DNA of 6,400 nucleotides from Duncaniella sp. (GTDB taxonomy: Bacteria; Bacteroidota; Bacteroidia; Bacteroidales; Muribaculaceae): the NCBI GenBank assembly GCA_022511285.1, contig JAFLRW010000103.1, positions 1 to 6,400 on the forward strand, read 5' to 3'. The translations under genes and the position numbers were made by a program. Numbering within the stretch: the first letter of the stretch is position 1; each line of letters opens with the position of its first letter. This document shows, in pieces, positions 1 to 6,400 of the stretch. The notes under the pieces are model-generated. The model was given only the letters and a program-made list of their open reading frames with translations. It had not been told where the DNA came from and did no database searches.

Positions 1-3000
1 AGATAACATTCGACTCTGACTCCACTTCAACCTGGCTGTATGCCACCGACTGCCCCACTCATCTGCTTGTCACAGTCTCTGACGGGACCCGACTTCTTTA
101 TCGCCGTTGGCACAAGGTCGGCGCCGGGCTGGGCCACATCGCCGTATCGCTCCCGGAGGGCGTGGAAAGCGCTGTGATGAGTGTGGCTGCCACCGGCCTA
201 TATCGCTCCACACAGACTACGGTAAGGTTGACACGACCGAAATTGAAAAAAGGAATACGCCTCTCGGCGGAGACTATAAGAGACCGCGTAGTGCCCGGAG
301 GGCAGGAAATATGGCGTCTGCGTGTGACCGACCTCTCTGGCCGCGGTCGCGAGGCTGCTGTCATTGCCGATATGTATAACACGGCACTTGATGCCTTGAC
401 CTCTTCCGTCTGGACATTCTCACCACTCTCCGGCCGACAGCTCAACTGGAACTGGAACAGACCAATGCTTAGCAGCCGCACTTCCATAGGTCGCCCTGCA
501 CCTTACGCCAAGTATAAGGAGTGTCCGCCTGAAGTCTCGCTGCAATTCAATTCCTATGGCCGCGGATGGTCATCTTTCGGCAACAGGCATGTCTACCGCA
601 ATATGGCAATGCTTAAGAGAGATGCCTCTGACGAGGTAATGATTGAGGAGGAAATCGCATTAGACTCCGCCCCAATGATGGCTACCCGCTCATACGCATC
701 GGCCCAAACTAAAATGATGGCTGGCGGAATGGCGATGGCCGATGATTTGGCAGAGGCTGTCAATGCCGATGCCGGCGAAGCTGAACCTACCGAAGCCGGA
801 GACGAGCCTAATCGAGAGTTTGCATACCGTGATTCCGAAACCCCATTGGCATTTTTCCGACCTGACCTCACCTCCGAAGCCGATGGCTCTTTGGCCCTGC
901 AGTTTACACTGCCCGATGCCAACACCACGTGGGGATTTCGTGCCGTAGCTTGGACCGACTCGCTCCTCACCGCCCTTTATTCGCTTGATGTCATCGCATC
1001 TAAACCGCTTATGGTCAAGCCTAACGCTCCACGCTTCATCCGTTTCGGCGACCGTGTGCAAATTCCGGCTTTAGTGATGAATGCCACTGATTCGACCATC
1101 ACTGCCGATGTCCTTGTTGAGCTTTTTAATCCCTCTGATGGCTTAGCCACAACGGCTCTCCGCAAAACAGTGACTGTACAGGCCGGCGCCACTGACACTG
1201 TCGGCATTCATCTCACCGCTCCGTCTTGTGGTGCGTTTACAGGCTATCGCGTGAAAGTGAGTGCCGAGGGGTGGACCGATGGCGAACAGATGCTAATCCC
1301 CATTCTTCCATCATCCACTCCGGTGATAGAAAGTCTGCCGTTCTGCATAGCCCCTGATTCCGCTTCGATAACTCTCAACATCCCTGCAATTCCTGCCGAT
1401 GGGCGACGCGAGCTGCAACTATGCCTGAACCCGGTGTGGTATGTCGTCACAGCTCTTCCCGGATTGCTCGATAATGAAGCCACAACGGCTCCCGAGGCTG
1501 CGCGCTCGCTGTTTAGTGCTGCCATGGCCCGCGGTCTCCTCGCTGCTAATCCCGCCATTGCCGAGGCTATGGCAGAGTGGAGCGCGTCTGACCGCGACGG
1601 CGCTATACTCACATCTATGCTTGAACGCAACGCAGAGCTGCGCAACGTGCTCCTTGCAGCCACCCCCTGGATGTCTGACGCCGACTCTGACACTGAACGA
1701 ATGTCGCGCCTCGCCTTGCTTCTTGATTCTAAAACCGTCAACTCTGTCATCTCCTCGGCTCTAAACACGCTCTACAATCTCTGGCAGGGAGACGGCTGGA
1801 GCTGGTGTGCCCAATATCCACGCACTTCGGAATGGGCTTCGTCGCAGGTGCTTGGCCTCTGTGGCCGTCTTGCCGAACTCGGAATGCTCCCCGTCGACAA
1901 AAAGCTGCGTTCTATGCTTGCCGAAGCTCTGGATGCCGACACCCGTCGCGAGCTGAATATCTATACACGTCACCCTCATAGCGATTTCACACACTACGTG
2001 ATGCTTCACGATCTCTATCGCTCTCTTGGCATCGGCACGCCTGCATCTCAATTGGTTGACGCAGCCCTATCTCACATCACAGCTGATTGGAAAAAATCAT
2101 CGCTCACCGATAAGGCTCGCTATGCCATAATATTAAACAACCACAACTACACCCGCACAGCCGGAGCAATCCTCGCCTCCATTGCTGAATATGCCCGGAC
2201 CACTCCCGAGCTCGGCACCTTCTTCCCATCGCTATCCTCCGACGCTATAGCCGCCACGTCAATGATAATGCGGGCATATTTGGCAGTTGACCCTCACTCG
2301 TCAGCCATCGACGGCATTAGACAATGGCTCACAAGGCAAAAATCTATGCAGAACTGGGGTGACTCAGCCACGACAACCGACGTCATTGCCACCTTCCTCA
2401 CCTCATCCTCACGATGGTTAGTGCCGGCAGGTGACGCCACCATAATGATTAACAACACCGAGCAGACTGTCAGCACCGCCTCACGCCTGACAGGCGAACT
2501 GTCAATGGCTATACCCACCGGCCAGACCGCTCTATATGTCTCACGCGCCGGTCACACTCCCGCATCAGGGGCTGTTTACTCCATCTACACCCTACCCCTC
2601 TCACAAATCAAAGGGAGCGCCTGTCCGGAATTATCTATTGAAAAGAGTCTCAGCCGCACACTCGCCGACGGAACCATCGAGTCAGTCAACGAAGCCACAA
2701 CGCTTCATCCCGGCGACAAAGTGACCGTCACATTAACTCTCCGGGCAGCCGAAACAATGGACTATGTCATTGTCACCGACTGCCGGGCAGCTTGCTTCGA
2801 ACCCACAGAACAGCTGCCGGCCCCGGTATGGAGTGAAGGAATCTGTTTTTATCGCGAGAACCGCAATTCAGAGACACGGCTTTTCATTGACCGCCTCCCA
2901 AAAGGCATCTACAAACTCTCCTACACTCTCCACGTCAACTCTGCCGGCACCTTCACGTCAGGCATAGCCACCGCCCAAAGCCAATATGCCCCCCGCATCA

Positions 3001-3041
3001 CCTCCCACACCCCCGCCACAACCCTCACCTCAAAATTCTAA
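1..3041 (+). CDS. Alpha-2-macroglobulin family protein, C-terminal half (5' end outside window)
   Basis: The reading frame is open from the window edge (first full codon at 3-5), so the ATG at 162 is an internal Met and the gene starts upstream. About 1012 codons are visible; family members in Bacteroidota usually approach 1900-2000 residues. Counting from the Met at 162: residues 65-100 match the end of the macroglobulin repeats (MYNTALDAL..VWTFSP). Residues 140-220 form a Met/Ala/acidic linker. Residues 226-310 are the A2M (MG7) domain (PLAFFRPDL, PDANTTWGFRAVAWTDS, APRFIRFGD). Residues 420-760 are the helical thioester-domain region (QGDGWSW). Residues 790-950 are the C-terminal bacterial MG10-type domain (GDKVTVTL, DCRAACFEP, LPKGIYKLSY, QSQYAP). 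Such proteins are thought to trap or inhibit proteases in the envelope. The CxEQ thioester motif is missing here: the aligned segment reads NEATTAPEA (442-445 in place of CxEQ), so covalent trapping is unlikely. Family assignment is strong; the substrate is unknown. No pbpC-like gene follows. Confidence 0.9.
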   Translation, partial: ITFDSDSTSTWLYATDCPTHLLVTVSDGTRLLYRRWHKVGAGLGHIAVSLPEGVESAVMSVAATGLYRSTQTTVRLTRPKLKKGIRLSAETIRDRVVPGGQEIWRLRVTDLSGRGREAAVIADMYNTALDALTSSVWTFSPLSGRQLNWNWNRPMLSSRTSIGRPAPYAKYKECPPEVSLQFNSYGRGWSSFGNRHVYRNMAMLKRDASDEVMIEEEIALDSAPMMATRSYASAQTKMMAGGMAMADDLAEAVNADAGEAEPTEAGDEPNREFAYRDSETPLAFFRPDLTSEADGSLALQFTLPDANTTWGFRAVAWTDSLLTALYSLDVIASKPLMVKPNAPRFIRFGDRVQIPALVMNATDSTITADVLVELFNPSDGLATTALRKTVTVQAGATDTVGIHLTAPSCGAFTGYRVKVSAEGWTDGEQMLIPILPSSTPVIESLPFCIAPDSASITLNIPAIPADGRRELQLCLNPVWYVVTALPGLLDNEATTAPEAARSLFSAAMARGLLAANPAIAEAMAEWSASDRDGAILTSMLERNAELRNVLLAATPWMSDADSDTERMSRLALLLDSKTVNSVISSALNTLYNLWQGDGWSWCAQYPRTSEWASSQVLGLCGRLAELGMLPVDKKLRSMLAEALDADTRRELNIYTRHPHSDFTHYVMLHDLYRSLGIGTPASQLVDAALSHITADWKKSSLTDKARYAIILNNHNYTRTAGAILASIAEYARTTPELGTFFPSLSSDAIAATSMIMRAYLAVDPHSSAIDGIRQWLTRQKSMQNWGDSATTTDVIATFLTSSSRWLVPAGDATIMINNTEQTVSTASRLTGELSMAIPTGQTALYVSRAGHTPASGAVYSIYTLPLSQIKGSACPELSIEKSLSRTLADGTIESVNEATTLHPGDKVTVTLTLRAAETMDYVIVTDCRAACFEPTEQLPAPVWSEGICFYRENRNSETRLFIDRLPKGIYKLSYTLHVNSAGTFTSGIATAQSQYAPRITSHTPATTLTSKF

Positions 3042-3057
3042 AGTATTACCCATCCTC

Positions 3058-3078
3058 TCAAGCGCCTCAAACGCTTGA
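3058..3078 (+). terminator. Hairpin after the macroglobulin gene, possible terminator
   Basis: A perfect 7-bp inverted repeat, TCAAGCG / CGCTTGA, with a 7-base loop starts 17 bases after the TAA of the macroglobulin gene. The sequence after it (CCATTTGCC) has no proper T-run, so intrinsic termination would be weak. It ends only 3 bases before the -33 element of the next promoter, so it could also be a protein-binding site. The repeat is seen directly; the role is inferred. Confidence 0.45.
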
Positions 3079-3081
3079 CCA

Positions 3082-3113
3082 TTTGCCGAAATCCTAATAA
3101 TGTTGTATCTTTG
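3082..3113 (+). promoter_or_regulatory. Bacteroidota-type promoter for the Stealth gene
   Basis: TTTG at 3082-3085 and TATCTTTG at 3106-3113 are separated by 20 bases. This fits the Bacteroidota primary-sigma consensus of TTTG, about 19-21 bases, then TAnnTTTG. Transcription would start near 3117-3121, leaving a leader of about 30 bases before the ATG at 3150. It gives the Stealth gene a promoter independent of the macroglobulin gene. No Shine-Dalgarno is visible in the AT-rich leader, as is usual in this phylum. Confidence 0.8.
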
Positions 3114-3149
3114 CCAAAACAATTATTAGCAAGCTAAATTTTGATTAAT

Positions 3150-4175
3150 ATGGCTAATGCTCCGAAAATAGATTTTGTAATGATCTGGGTAGATGGCAAC
3201 GATCCTGATTGGAAAAAGGAGTTTGCTAAATACTGTAAAGACTCTGACACTTCTTCTGATAAAGACGAGAGCAGATATCGAGATTGGGACTTACTTAGAT
3301 ATTGGTTTCGCGGTGTAGAAAAATTTGCTCCCTGGGTAAATAGAATCCATTTTATCACTTGCGGACACATCCCTTCTTGGCTCAACACTAATCATCCAAA
3401 ACTTAATTGGGTAAAACATAGCGATTATATCCCTGCTGAATATCTTCCAACGTTCAGCGCAAACCCTATCGAGCTAAATTTGCATCGAATTCAAGAGCTT
3501 GAGGAACAGTTTGTGTTTTTCAATGATGACATATTTCTGATTAATAATGTTGAACCCGAGAGGTTTTTCAATAAGAACGGTTTGCCTTGTGATATGGCAG
3601 TCCTTAATATTCAAGACCTCAATGGAAACGTTTTGTTTAGCAATATCGTACACAATAGCCTCCGACTAATTAATGCCAACTTTAATAAACATTCCGTTTT
3701 ATCGAATAATGTTTGGAAATGGCTTAATTTTAAATATGGGAAACATTTACTACGGACCATTTCATTACTACCTTGGTACCTATTCCCAGGATTTCTGGAT
3801 GCTCATTTTGCTCATTCTTATCTAAAGTCCACTTATAATGAGGTTTGGAAGAAGTGTAACTCGAAATTAACTCAAACTTCCCACACTCGATTCCGTTCCA
3901 TGACAGATGTCAATCAATATATTTTCCGCTATTGGCAGTTATGTTCCGGAAGATTTCACCCATACAATGTCTTAAAAGATAGTGTCTATTTTGACATTTC
4001 AGACCGATTCATTGGCAACATTGAACAGGAAATAATGTCTCCTACGAATCGGATGATATGTCTGAACGACAGCTCCATCATCAAAAATTTTGAAGAACTG
4101 AAATTTAGACTTCAATCTGCTTTTAACCACCTTCTTCCGGAAAGATCAGAATTTGAATTATACGATAATAACTAA
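3150..4175 (+). CDS. Stealth-family protein (capsular polysaccharide phosphotransferase-like)
   Basis: A 341-residue protein. Stealth proteins are related to the catalytic part of eukaryotic GlcNAc-1-phosphotransferase, and characterised bacterial members transfer hexose-1-phosphate from nucleotide sugars to build phosphodiester-linked capsules. All four conserved regions can be seen. CR1 is at 7-21 (IDFVMIWVDGNDPDW). CR2 is at about 42-150, with YRDWDLLRYWFRGVEKFAPW, the IHFIT strand and FNDDIFL at 124-130, a likely acidic metal/substrate site. CR3 is at about 210-270 (FLDAHFAHSYLK, TRFRSMTDVNQY). CR4 is at about 301-336 (RMICLNDSSI, LPERSEFE). There is no signal peptide or clear membrane segment, so it should act at the cytoplasmic side. 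ATG 3150 is preferred over the in-frame TTG 3141 because CR1 normally sits close to the N-terminus. The gene is much AT-richer than its neighbours (17 G+C in 60 bases at 3661-3720), suggesting transfer. Donor sugar and acceptor cannot be read from sequence. Confidence 0.9.
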   Translation: MANAPKIDFVMIWVDGNDPDWKKEFAKYCKDSDTSSDKDESRYRDWDLLRYWFRGVEKFAPWVNRIHFITCGHIPSWLNTNHPKLNWVKHSDYIPAEYLPTFSANPIELNLHRIQELEEQFVFFNDDIFLINNVEPERFFNKNGLPCDMAVLNIQDLNGNVLFSNIVHNSLRLINANFNKHSVLSNNVWKWLNFKYGKHLLRTISLLPWYLFPGFLDAHFAHSYLKSTYNEVWKKCNSKLTQTSHTRFRSMTDVNQYIFRYWQLCSGRFHPYNVLKDSVYFDISDRFIGNIEQEIMSPTNRMICLNDSSIIKNFEELKFRLQSAFNHLLPERSEFELYDNN

Positions 4176-4199
4176 ATAAGAATTGTATATATTCAACGA

Positions 4200-4329
4200 A
4201 CAATCATAGGATACAATTGGTAATCCGTAAGACACAGCCTCAATGATTACCAATGGCAGACCTTCATATCTATGAAAGAACAAAACAAGACGCTTCTAAT
4301 ATTTTTTCTTGAACATTGGACGTCCTACC
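4200..4329 (-). pseudogene. Remnant of a GT4-family glycosyltransferase (frameshifted, both ends lost)
   Basis: The minus strand encodes the C-terminal nucleotide-sugar-binding signature of GT4 (GT-B fold) glycosyltransferases, split over two frames. From 4329 to 4273 it reads GRTSNVQEKILEASCFVLS and then meets a stop (TAG 4272-4270). From 4271 to 4200, one base out of phase, it reads RYEGLP, then LVIIEAVSY, then GLPIVSYDC. Joined across the single extra base at 4272, this gives the family order: G-x-T-x-N-V, then an AS-x-FVLS strand, then RYEGLPLV, then the catalytic-region EA-x(3)-GLP. A TAA at 4332-4330 blocks the frame upstream. Downstream of the DC the family pattern (usually GP-x-EI) is lost, 25 bases from the Stealth stop. 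Only about 43 residues of a normal 350-400 remain, so it cannot be functional. It probably belonged to a capsule, exopolysaccharide or O-antigen cluster. The motif match is too long to be chance, although I could not run a search. Confidence 0.85.
4216..4254. repeat. Perfect 10-bp inverted repeat inside the glycosyltransferase remnant
   Basis: ATTGGTAATC (4216-4225) and GATTACCAAT (4245-4254) are exact reverse complements separated by 19 bases. No T-run follows on either strand, so it is not a good terminator. Both arms lie in the remnant's coding motif (the PLVII and GLPIV strands), so the symmetry may be a coincidence of that coding sequence. Confidence 0.6.
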
Positions 4330-4357
4330 TTAAAAAACCATTATTCCATATATCAAA

Positions 4358-4386
4358 CCCCTGATTAAGCGGAATTAGACCTGGGG
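4358..4386 (-). terminator. Imperfect terminator-like hairpin downstream of dsbD
   Basis: On the dsbD transcript strand, starting 5 bases after the stop codon, CCCC (4386-4383) can pair with GGGG (4361-4358). Inside this, GGT pairs with ATC (one wobble) and TAA with TTA, with one A/A mismatch, one bulged C and a 6-base loop. TTTGATATAT follows. The T-tract is short and the stem is interrupted, so this is a plausible but weak intrinsic terminator. Confidence 0.35.
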
Positions 4387-4390
4387 GCTC

Positions 4391-6394
4391 TTACTTGCGA
4401 ATCCCTTTTTCAAGAAATTCTGTGAATCGCGGGATGTTTTCATCGTAAGAGAAGGGGCCGGAGAGGAGTCGGCCATCGGCATCGAGTATCACATAGTAGG
4501 GCTGAGCATTAGCATTAAATTTATAGCGCTGCAAATAACTCCAACGGTCACCGTATGTTGTGAGGCGCACTCGCTTGCCGTTTTCAATTACTTCCATAGG
4601 CTCGGGAAGCTGCTTTTTCTCATCAACCATCAGTTTGATTACTACAAAATTGTCGGCAATCATAGCCTTGACATTATCATTATCGAGCACAGCGCCCTCC
4701 ATCTTGCGACAGTTGACACAGCCGTAGCCTGAAAAATCTATCAAGATTGGCTTCCCCTCTTCGCGACCGATACGCATACCTTCCTCATAGTCGTCATACT
4801 CATAGAACGAGTTGCCATAGAGGTTAAAGTCTTGAGTAAACAACGGCGGGACAAAGGCACTCACGCCTTTAAGCGGTGCTCCCCATAGCCCCGGGAGAAG
4901 ATATACCGTAAACGACAGTGAAGCAAGTGCAAGGAAGAAGCGAGTCACTCCTATCGAGGGCTCAGCATCACCATAGTGAGCAAAGTTAAACCGACCCAAC
5001 AGATATAGCCCAAGCAGGAGGAAAATTACAATCCATATCGCCAAGAAAGCCTCGCGGTCAAGAATATGCCATCCGTAGGCAAGATCGGCCACAGAAAGAA
5101 ACTTCAGAGAAAGAGCCAGTTCGATAAAGCCGAGCACCACTTTGAGAGTGTTCATCCAACCGCCTGAACGGGGAGCGCTCTGCAACATTGTCGGGAACAT
5201 TGCAAAGAGCATAAATGGCAACGCAAGTGCGGTTGAGAATCCCAACATGCCTATTGCCGGGCCCCAAATATTACCCATAGATGCTGCCTCAACAAGAAGA
5301 GTTCCAATAATGGGACCTGTGCACGAGAACGACACTAATGTGAGGGTGAATGCCATAAAGAATATGGACAGGAGCCCGGTGGTGCGCTCTGCAGTGGCAT
5401 CCATACGATTGGCCCACGAGGATGGAAGCGTTATTTCAAAAGCTCCGAAAAATGAGATTGCAAACACCACAAGCAAGGCAAAGAATATAAGATTGCACAC
5501 AGCCGAAGTAGATAGCGCATTGAGCGACGAAGCTCCGAATATGCCGGTGATGATAAGCCCGAGAGCTACATAAATAACAATAATAGAGACTCCATATATG
5601 CAGGCATCTGCTATCGAGCGGGTCCTGTCTTTCCCCTTTTTAAGGAAGAAGCTCACTGTCATCGGAATCATCGGCCATACACATGGAGTGAAAAGTGCCA
5701 CAAGTCCGCCAAGGAAGCATGTTATGAATATATACAGCAGTGAGCGTCCGGCTATATCTGTGGCCGGATCACTCCCGTCATAATCCACCGGAGCCCATAG
5801 GTCAGGCATAGCGCTATCCTCAGAAAGGATGGGAGCTGCAACCGTATCAGCAGTTTCAGTTATTGTATCCACAGCCTCGACAGGAGTCTCCGTTTGTAGC
5901 TGTGCCGAGTCATCAGCTTTCGGCTCCGGCTTCAGTTTGGCGGTTCCTTTGAAATCAAAACTCTCCCGCGAGGGTGGAATGCAGTTCTGGTCATTGCAAG
6001 CTCCGAATCGGAGATTAGCGGTGATGGCGAAAGCCGGTTCTACAGCTGTAAATTTCTGACGGAAAGTCACCTCCTGAGTCCACCACGACAACTCCATTTC
6101 AAAAATCTCATCCATCTGCCTGACCGGGGCCACCGACTGAACCGGCTTTCCCTCAAGCTTCACACCTTGAATCTCAAAGTCAATCTCCAACGGTTGAGGG
6201 CCCTGACCCGCGGGGAAATCAGAAGCATATAGATGCCATCCGGGTTCAATAGTGGCTGAAAGGACTATTTCACCATTATCGGCTCCCGTCATCTTCATCT
6301 CCCCCTTCCATTTTACAGGAGTGTAGATTTGTGCCCCTACTGAAAGGCAGACTGATAATAAGATTGTGAATATGAGTGAGATTCGTTTAGACAT
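4391..6394 (-). CDS. dsbD: Thiol:disulfide interchange protein DsbD (three-domain, full length)
   Basis: A 667-residue inner-membrane protein that moves electrons from cytoplasmic thioredoxin to periplasmic thiol proteins (disulfide isomerases, cytochrome c maturation, peroxide-reducing partners). A signal peptide covers about 1-21 (cleavage likely after VGA). The periplasmic N-terminal DsbD-alpha domain (about 22-150) carries the Cys pair C133/C138 in FGACNDQNCIPP. A Thr/Glu/Ala-rich linker runs from 150 to 205. The membrane domain (about 217-502, eight predicted helices) has the two essential cysteines C238 (FTPCVWPMIP) and C358 (SFSCTGPI). The C-terminal periplasmic thioredoxin-like domain (about 525-667) has the active site CVNC at 559-562 and a cis-proline candidate P632 (NAQPYY). 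All three redox pairs of the E. coli relay are therefore present. The ATG at 6394 fits the signal peptide; only 6 bases upstream are visible, so the promoter and any operon partner are outside. G+C is typical of the flanks, consistent with a resident gene. It faces the Stealth gene tail to tail. Confidence 0.95.
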   Translation of the reverse strand: MSKRISLIFTILLSVCLSVGAQIYTPVKWKGEMKMTGADNGEIVLSATIEPGWHLYASDFPAGQGPQPLEIDFEIQGVKLEGKPVQSVAPVRQMDEIFEMELSWWTQEVTFRQKFTAVEPAFAITANLRFGACNDQNCIPPSRESFDFKGTAKLKPEPKADDSAQLQTETPVEAVDTITETADTVAAPILSEDSAMPDLWAPVDYDGSDPATDIAGRSLLYIFITCFLGGLVALFTPCVWPMIPMTVSFFLKKGKDRTRSIADACIYGVSIIVIYVALGLIITGIFGASSLNALSTSAVCNLIFFALLVVFAISFFGAFEITLPSSWANRMDATAERTTGLLSIFFMAFTLTLVSFSCTGPIIGTLLVEAASMGNIWGPAIGMLGFSTALALPFMLFAMFPTMLQSAPRSGGWMNTLKVVLGFIELALSLKFLSVADLAYGWHILDREAFLAIWIVIFLLLGLYLLGRFNFAHYGDAEPSIGVTRFFLALASLSFTVYLLPGLWGAPLKGVSAFVPPLFTQDFNLYGNSFYEYDDYEEGMRIGREEGKPILIDFSGYGCVNCRKMEGAVLDNDNVKAMIADNFVVIKLMVDEKKQLPEPMEVIENGKRVRLTTYGDRWSYLQRYKFNANAQPYYVILDADGRLLSGPFSYDENIPRFTEFLEKGIRK

Positions 6395-6400
6395 AAAAGA

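Larger units (their letters stand above)
3090..4350. other. AT-rich insert with surface-polysaccharide genes
   Basis: Base composition falls sharply between the macroglobulin gene (39 G+C of 60 at 1501-1560) and dsbD (32 of 60 at 5161-5220). Sample lines inside the Stealth gene give 17 of 60 (3661-3720) and 21 of 60 (3721-3780). The stretch holds an intact Stealth gene and the remains of a glycosyltransferase on the opposite strand, both typical of capsule or O-antigen loci. I read it as a horizontally acquired, partly eroded polysaccharide segment. The edges are approximate, and no integrase, transposase or target duplication is visible. Confidence 0.55.

Noticed and set aside
593..830. TonB-plug-like insert before the A2M domain, as in some Bacteroidota macroglobulins
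   Set aside because: The segment is low-complexity Met/Ala/acidic sequence without the conserved plug motifs.
593..1061. Two overlapping minus-strand open frames opposite the Met-rich linker
   Set aside because: They have no family motifs and overlap each other in different frames, and the plus-strand frame fully explains the sequence.
1244..1768. 174-codon open frame on the minus strand inside the macroglobulin gene
   Set aside because: It is Ser/Arg/Ala-rich with no recognisable domain, and lies antisense to a well-conserved coding region. It is a shadow of the real frame in high-G+C DNA.
3141..3149. Upstream in-frame TTG start for the Stealth gene
   Set aside because: It adds only MIN before an ATG at 3150 that places the first conserved region at residue 7. 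The ATG is the simpler start and there is no Shine-Dalgarno to favour the TTG.
4216..4254. Inverted repeat as terminator of the Stealth gene or a small RNA
   Set aside because: There is no T-run after the stem on either strand, the loop is 19 bases long, and the arms are explained by the glycosyltransferase remnant.
5142..5573. 143-codon plus-strand open frame inside dsbD
   Set aside because: It is antisense to the DsbD membrane domain, which carries clear conserved cysteines. The composition and lack of motifs mark it as a shadow.
6332..6394. Lipoprotein signal in DsbD (LSVC at residues 13-16)
   Set aside because: Val directly before the Cys does not fit a lipobox, and a normal signal peptidase I site (VGA) follows, as expected for DsbD.

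Overview
This window looks like chromosome from a Bacteroidales bacterium. Three things point there: a Bacteroidota-type promoter (TTTG, 20 bases, TAnnTTTG), no obvious Shine-Dalgarno sequences before the two visible start codons, and protein families with the Bacteroidota domain layout. The moderately high G+C of the two flanking genes would suit a gut lineage such as Muribaculaceae, but that placement is a guess.

Layout. Positions 1-3041 (+) hold the C-terminal half of a very large envelope alpha-2-macroglobulin-like protein whose 5' part lies outside the window. After a short gap with a hairpin and a well-formed promoter comes a clearly AT-richer gene, 3150-4175 (+), encoding a Stealth-family sugar-phosphate transferase of surface polysaccharide synthesis. 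The 215-base gap that follows (4176-4390) is not empty. On the minus strand it carries a frameshifted fragment of a family GT4 glycosyltransferase at about 4200-4329. Positions 4391-6394 (-) hold a complete dsbD gene for the three-part thiol:disulfide transporter, with an imperfect terminator-like hairpin at its 3' end.

Interpretation. The flanking genes look like resident envelope housekeeping: a periplasmic or surface macroglobulin, and delivery of reducing power to the periplasm. The AT-rich stretch between them, about 3.09-4.35 kb, is best read as an acquired and partly decayed surface-polysaccharide insert: one intact transferase plus the dead end of a glycosyltransferase. The intact gene has its own promoter, so it can be expressed without its neighbours.

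I see no CRISPR array, tRNA, rRNA, insertion sequence or clear new multi-gene system. The most notable observations are the glycosyltransferase relic in the apparently empty gap, the loss of the thioester motif in the macroglobulin, and the isolated AT-rich Stealth gene.
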